A program made the position numbers and the translations under genes. From Siphlonurus alternatus (Eukaryota; Arthropoda; Insecta; Ephemeroptera; Siphlonuridae), in NCBI GenBank assembly GCA_949825025.1, contig OX463784.1, positions 19,524,761 through 19,588,760 on the forward strand: a stretch of 64,000 nt of DNA. Reading direction: 5' to 3'. The notes under the pieces are model-generated. The model searched no databases. It was given only the letters and a program-made list of their open reading frames with translations, and was not told the origin of the DNA. Position 1 is the stretch's first letter, and each line of letters begins with the position of its first letter. Positions 58,448-64,000 of the stretch are shown piece by piece.

Positions 58448-59168
58448 ATTGTTTCTTAAATATGCAGCTCCATATATAATATAGCAATTAAGTCATAAAG
58501 GGATGAAATTCACAATATCCCGAGGTGTATTATACATCTATAGAAAAGAAAATTGGAATACATATTGTGTAGTTCTTGATAGTCTTATAACAACTTGCAG
58601 CTTATTAAGTTGTGATTTCAACTTCCTAAAGCCTGAAGGAAAGTTTTATAAAATAAAAAATTTTCTCTTACCTAAAATTTGAAATCTTAATATCTTAGAA
58701 TTAAATTTCGGACAAGGAAGACAACTTTACGACCATCTCAAGGTGTAAATTAACACAAATGAAAGTTAAGTATCATATAATTGTAAAATTAAATCTAAAA
58801 ATGAGCCTAAAGAGCAAACTAAAATTTTCAACAGACTATAATATCTATTATACTGAACAATATCGTATTTTGCTTTTAAAAAAAAAATCTACGTAAATGT
58901 CCCTTCTGTATAGTTTTGTGAAATAGACTGTATTGCATTATTATACTTCTTACTTTAAATACAAAACCATTGAAGCTAAACGACTTGAACGTATACGCTA
59001 TATTTTGTAACAAATATTTTTTTCTCTTCATGCTATTTAAAGTGTTCTCCATGTTCTCCATTTCAGAGAGATAGTTTTAAAGAAAGGAAGAGTATGTATA
59101 TGTATTCACTATATATTCCATGCGTTTAGAATATTGCTTGCATGCTTCCAGCTGCCTATAGTGTAAGC
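58448..59168. other. AT-rich spacer
   Basis: No supported gene or RNA. The short minus frame 58876-59061 is A/T-driven. Confidence 0.35.
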
Positions 59169-59331
<163 letters not shown>

Positions 59332-60082
59332 CATGCAGGGCTAAGATATTGATTCGAAGGAGGCGAGCCTGCTGCTGCTGGGTAGGGCGCGAGTAGTTCC
59401 ACTTCATAGCAAGTCAGCAGCAAAAGCAGTGAAGAGGAAGAGAGGAAACTGCATGCAGCAAGTCAGCCAAGCAAAATATCAACTCTAAAACTCTTGAACG
59501 CCCTACTACACCTTATACCTATATAGTACCTGCATAACTTTATATAGAACTTTATTACAAATATTAAAGATAAAGTTTAATAGAAGTCAATAATTTTTGT
59601 TTTGTATGCATATAGTAAAATTTTTTATTTTATAACATGGAGTAGTACTTAAAGTAAGTAAATTTTTTATAAACTTTCAATTTTTATCAAAGTACGTAAG
59701 TAAGCGTAAATGCATATATAAATATAATTTAAATGGAATTCCTGGATTTCAACACAATACATTTTCCGTACATGCATGCTATTAGATTCCACAGCTAACG
59801 CTTATCATGCATATAAAGTACTGAAAGTTGTACTGATGTACGGTGTAAAATCAAAATCAATGCCTTCAGTGAGAATGGAATGAGTATACATTTGGAACAA
59901 TTTTTATTAATTATAAGAAAAAAATAATAAACGTAATAATTTACAGTTTAATTAAAATAGAGTATATTTTAATATAATTAATTAAAAACATCAATTAAAA
60001 CGAACCTTTTACTTTCATTTTGTGCATGCAAATGAATTCAACAGCTCCAAGAGACAATCATTAATTAATGCATGTTTGAAAA
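59332..60082. other. Spacer with a GC-richer patch
   Basis: 59335-59470 (gaggcgagcctgctgctgctgggtagggcgcg) is unique and GC-rich directly beside the (GA)n tract. It may be regulatory, but no frame, splice site or TATA box supports a gene. The remainder is AT-rich. Confidence 0.35.
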
Positions 60083-60393
60083 TGGAGTATCGACTTTAAT
60101 TTTTTTTATTGCATAAATTGATAGAGGGTGCAAAGTTGTGCTATCCTGACTTTTTTCAGATTTTTTACAGACCGGGAACTATTTTTAAAAAATTATTGAA
60201 AGTTATTTTTGTGACGTCACGAGGCACCGCTCCTTAAGATAAAGATAGAACTTGCCGCCTCGTGACGTCACAAAAAGGACTTCAATAATTTAAAAAAAAA
60301 TAGTTTCCGGTCTCTAAAAAATCTGAAAAAAAATCAGGGTAGCTTAACTTTGCACCCATTTCTGCAATAAAAAAAATTTAGGTCGATACTCCA
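60083..60393. mobile_element. Foldback MITE, TGACGTCA subfamily (copy 2)
   Basis: 311 bp from TGGAGTATCGAC to GTCGATACTCCA. The arms contain ATTGCATAAATTGATAGAGG, GTGCAAAGTTGTGCTATCC and CCGGGAACTATTTTTAAA, with two TGACGTCA palindromes in the centre. Closely related to 1114-1440. Relative to the left arm, the right arm has lost tctatc just inside tttctgcaat. Non-coding. Confidence 0.85.
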
Positions 60394-61288
60394 TAATTTG
60401 CAATTTTGGAGAGTTAACTATAGAGAACCCAATCAACCCAATCTATTATATCACAAATATTTTAAATTCATCACTTCTCAATATCTAAGCTATTTCAAAG
60501 ATTATTTTTAAATTATATGAAAATATTACATAATCTTGTATTTAAAAAAATACAAGAAAATTGTTTTGTCAAAAAAATATAACATTTTACTGACATCTTG
60601 TCAGTCAAAATTTGATCGATATAATCTCGAAGCTGAATTCCTTCACTAAAGTACAGTACATTGGCAAGGCTGTGAGCAATCAAGCGGACCTAAGAAGCAG
60701 CAAAACCTCATCTTCTTAACTTCGCTTGGCCGCTGGGCCTCTCAACTTCTCTCTTGTAACCGCTCTCCTCTCTTCTTTCTCTCATTAAACCAAACCAAAC
60801 TTTGCCCCCAACACAAACTCTCTTCTCCATCATATTTTATAATGAAAGTTGACTGACTGGGAAATTGTAGTGGTTAAATTAAAATACAAAAGCATAGAAC
60901 TCCCTTCTCTCTCCTTTCAACCATCAGAATCTATATACTTTTGATAATTGATTTCTTTAAAATTGGCCTTATGTTATTATTATTGAAATATTTAATTTTT
61001 CTAAAATTGTATTTAAAAAAATATATATTACTGTATTGTAATTTTATAAAAAAAAACATGTTTTATTATACTTATACTACATCATGAGCTAATTTTAGAA
61101 CATAGATAACTCTTGTAAAGTAATGCATTTCATTGTGAATTTTAAATTTTAGATGCCCTTCCGATGTTATAACAATCGTGGAACATAATTTCCTGCATGA
61201 TTATTGTAAGTTCTCGAGAATAATTCACAAATTAGAATCTTCTATCTACTAGTATTATAGTGTAACTATCACGATTGAAAAACATAAT
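60394..61288. other. Spacer
   Basis: 60650-60860 is unique, pyrimidine-rich and less AT-rich (cttcgcttggccgctgggcc, ctctcctctcttctttc). It may be regulatory or untranslated sequence, but nothing confirms it. Confidence 0.3.
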
Positions 61289-61469
61289 GGGGGACATTCA
61301 CAAAGCACTTTAACCCCAACTTTAGCCCCAAGTTTTATCCCTGTACTAAACATGTAGTGCCAAACTATAGGAGCTAGACATGGTTATCCCCTGGTTTAGC
61401 ACCATGTTTAGTACCAGGGATAAAACTTGGGGCTAAAGTTGGGGTTAAAGTGCTTTGTGAATGCCCCCC
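61289..61469. mobile_element. MITE with GGGGGACATTCACAAAG termini and AAT duplication
   Basis: 181-bp foldback with arms of about 60 bp at high identity (CATTCACAAAGCACTTTAAC, CCCAACTTTAGCCCCAAG, TTTTATCCCTG and complements) and a loop around 61350-61400. AAT flanks both ends (61286-61288, 61470-61472), a 3-bp duplication as in PIF/Harbinger. High arm identity suggests recent activity. Confidence 0.85.
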
Positions 61470-63410
61470 AATATTACCTTATATATTTTTTTAAAACTTG
61501 TAATTATAAGTTAATTAAACAAATTTTAGAAAACTGCTAAAGAAAAAACAAACAAAACCAATTATTTTGTTAATGGATTTATATAATACATTGATAGTAA
61601 TTATTGTATTCCTGGGCACATTTTGACCCGTGTTCATTGTTTTTGTTATTTATTCATTATGTACTCCAAGAATATGATAACGTTGGCAGCACCTCCCATG
61701 TAGTAATATTACATCCTTGCAAATGCATACGAAAATTATATTTATTTAATTTTCTCGTATATATAATTATACATAAATTATTTATATATCAAGAACATGC
61801 AAGTGCAAGTACAGCAAATAAATCGAGGCGTTTTTGCACTACAGTATGATTGATAAAATAAGTATCTTTGTTTATCAGTATTTCTATTTAAAATTTTATT
61901 ACTGAGATATTGTCTCTGGAGCTTTATTCAATACAAAAATTTTTACTCTTACTTATAATATAGTATGTACTATAATAAATTATAAAAAAAAGGTATCATA
62001 AAAATAATATAATGGCTATAAATATAATTCTCAAGTCATTTCTCTGAGAGACAAATAAAATTACAGTTAACAATAGAAAAGATTAATTTCTTATGTCTCA
62101 CACAGCTGATCTGTTAGGAGGGGTATATACCGAATTGTGTTCCGCCTCAAGCTAAAAGGTATTACACAATCGAGAGGGGGAGAGAAAAAAGGGCCTGGCC
62201 CTGACGTAGCGTGTGGTAATAGATTTACTTCGAGTAATGTGATACGCTCATCTGTTCTGCTTGCTCATATCATGTGATATACATTTTCCTATTGTATAAA
62301 ATTAAAGTCCAAGTCATAAAAAGTATCATAATGTTATTAAAATATTCTAATAGCAACTTTTTGCAAAAAGTTAAGCATTCAAAATCCTAAACAGAAAGTA
62401 AAAAATTCAAATTCTATAATATACTTTCATTTTTTTTTTTCCGTGTAATATTTGTATTTGTTGACTGCCATAATTAATACATTGTACATTAATTATTGAT
62501 GGTTTTTTAAAAATTTAAAGACCAGATCGTAATATCAATAAAATGTGAGGTGCTTATGGAATAACGTAAAACTAATTTATTTTGAAATATTGTAAAAGAA
62601 ATTATCTTTACAATAATTATATTCAAATCAATAATTTACAAATTACACACTTACGTATTAGTCATTAATTGCTCAAAGTTTGTTTTTATTCAATTTTTTC
62701 TCATAGTTCGTTATTCTGAAGCTGGTACTTTATTGTAATATTATGTATTATTTCAAATTTTCTTTTTATGTTGACTAATAAATGGTATTATATATTTTAC
62801 TTAATTCCATTTTGCAATAGCAATTTTCAGTACAACTTTTCTAATAGAAAATTTATATTTCAAAAACTGTGTCTCTTCGTAATTTTTTCTGTTTTTGTAT
62901 ACTGCAAGTACGGTGAAAATGTTATAGTTTATACCGCATTTATTTATTATGAAGGATATACTGAATAAAATTGTATCGAAAACAATTTTACTGAAATTGG
63001 ATAGCATATACCGCAAGAGATATATTGGAAAATATATTATACCGTAAAAGCATTTTATTTCAAAAAGTTTTGCATTTTTTTCTTACCCAGCAATTCTCTT
63101 ACCTTCGGTAGAAATATTTGAATTCAGTACCAAATGAATTGTTACGTTATTTTTTAAGTAACCTCAATATATTTTCATTACTTTTTCACATATATATTTT
63201 TTTTTAAATTAAATTTCTCCGAACCACCTCCCACATAAAAATAATTTTGTTATTATAGTTTCCGCAAAAATAAGAAATTGTATCTGAAATGAATTCTGAA
63301 TTTTGTTACTTTTTTTTTTTTTTAAATGCTCTCTTTTCACACTTACAACATTTCAAGACAACACGAACTAACTTATAATACAATCTGCAGATAAAGAGAC
63401 GCAGGTTTGA
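61470..63410. other. AT-rich spacer
   Basis: No supported gene. 62100-62240 is unique and less AT-rich (gaggggtatataccgaattg, gggcctggccctgacgtagcg) and might be regulatory. The short frames at 61604, 62768 and 62801 show no domain. Confidence 0.35.
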
Positions 63411-63805
63411 TTTATTATTATTATTTAACCCTAATTGTGTACTACTTCCTCTCTACTTTCTAAAACCCCAAACCTTCACATCCCGAAACTAATTTTATCG
63501 TTTCGTAGACTCTTTTTCCCAAAATGGGGGCCTTTCAATCCATCCTGGCATTTGCTTAATTGTGACTGAGGAAAACGTGGAAATCTCAGCCAATATGGAC
63601 GCTACAGCTTTTTTCAATGAACCGAAAGTGCAATGGTCCAAATCTATGAACCTCAAAGTGGTAAAGCGCAACGATTTATCCTTTGGGCGCGGGAAACGCG
63701 ATTTTTTTAAATGGTCGCCCATCCAACTACTTACTAATCTCGGTGTTGCTTGACGTCGGTGATCTGATCAAGCGCACTGCGTCACACCTCCCACACTTAG
63801 GGTAT
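63411..63805 (-). mobile_element. SINE with 5S rRNA-derived head (SINE3-like)
   Basis: Read on the minus strand, the head (63790 down to 63716) contains GATCACCGACGTCAAGCA, ACACCGAGATTAGTA and AGTTGGATGGGCGACC in order, a clear counterpart of the internal A-box to C-box region of 5S rRNA. The body (about 63700-63440) matches the truncated copy at 49761-49968, and the 3' end is an (AAT)n tail (plus strand ttattattatta, 63411-63424). 5S-headed SINEs use the 5S polymerase III promoter. No target duplication was found. The overlapping short frames on both strands are artefacts. Confidence 0.7.
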
Positions 63806-64000
63806 AGGGAAGGAAAATAAAGAAATTATACGAAAAAAGGTTAAGTTCACCACGCCCCTAGATTGCTTGACAACGCCCTCAAGCACAGCGGTAACGTTCT
63901 TAATGTCTTTAGGTGTATATTATATGCGTTTTCAATTTGTGTTCATATTGTGAATATTTATATTACTCTCATACTTCATTAAAACGCTGTAATATGCTAT
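63806..64000. other. Spacer at right edge
   Basis: Nothing recognised. Confidence 0.35.

Overview
This is an AT-rich animal nuclear window (roughly 70% A+T by eye). It is most likely from an arthropod, probably an insect. The reasons are: no dense long reading frames, many short inverted-repeat transposons, a non-LTR retrotransposon of the CR1/L2/Jockey type, a 5S-rRNA-derived SINE, and a large satellite array. I see no host protein-coding gene that I can name. The only convincing protein-coding sequence belongs to the retrotransposon on the minus strand at about 54.3-57.7 kb. The species cannot be fixed from the sequence alone.

Layout. Positions 1-24.9 kb are intergenic or intronic DNA sprinkled with small TIR elements: a MITE family with TGACGTCA palindromes (1.1, 22.7, 23.5, 60.1 kb), a TA-flanked MITE (6.9 kb, inverted partner at 45.5 kb), a foldback hairpin (7.8 kb), a 22-bp TIR element (8.1 kb), a TTAA-flanked element (14.6 kb), elements with ATTCACRAAG termini (13.6, 46.0, 58.3, 61.3 kb), and microsatellites. 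Positions 25.05-44.58 kb are a tandem array of about 41 monomers of about 476 bp. The monomers fall into at least two classes with higher-order duplications, and a 295-bp hAT-like MITE sits in the last monomer. Positions 44.58-44.92 kb look like the terminus of a hAT-type element. The array plus this terminus is flanked by the 8-bp duplication CAAATTAT and interrupts one copy of the MITE family, whose halves lie at 24985-25051 and 44919-45173. The satellite therefore appears to live inside a transposon that is itself inside a MITE.

From 45.2 to 64 kb there are more MITEs, a poly-T-ended LINE-like fragment, two SINE copies (49.8 and 63.4-63.8 kb), a promoter or first-exon candidate ending in a GTAAGT splice donor (51.83-52.32 kb), and the retrotransposon nested in a short hAT-like element with GTCTGGAC target duplications. 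A long (GA)n tract lies at 59.2 kb.

The main biological story is layered transposition: MITE, then hAT-like insertion, then satellite expansion with unequal exchange, then a second hAT-like insertion, and separately a LINE inside a hAT-like element. Most short reading frames in the window are chance frames or satellite by-products. All homology statements come from reading and comparing the sequence by eye; no database search was run.
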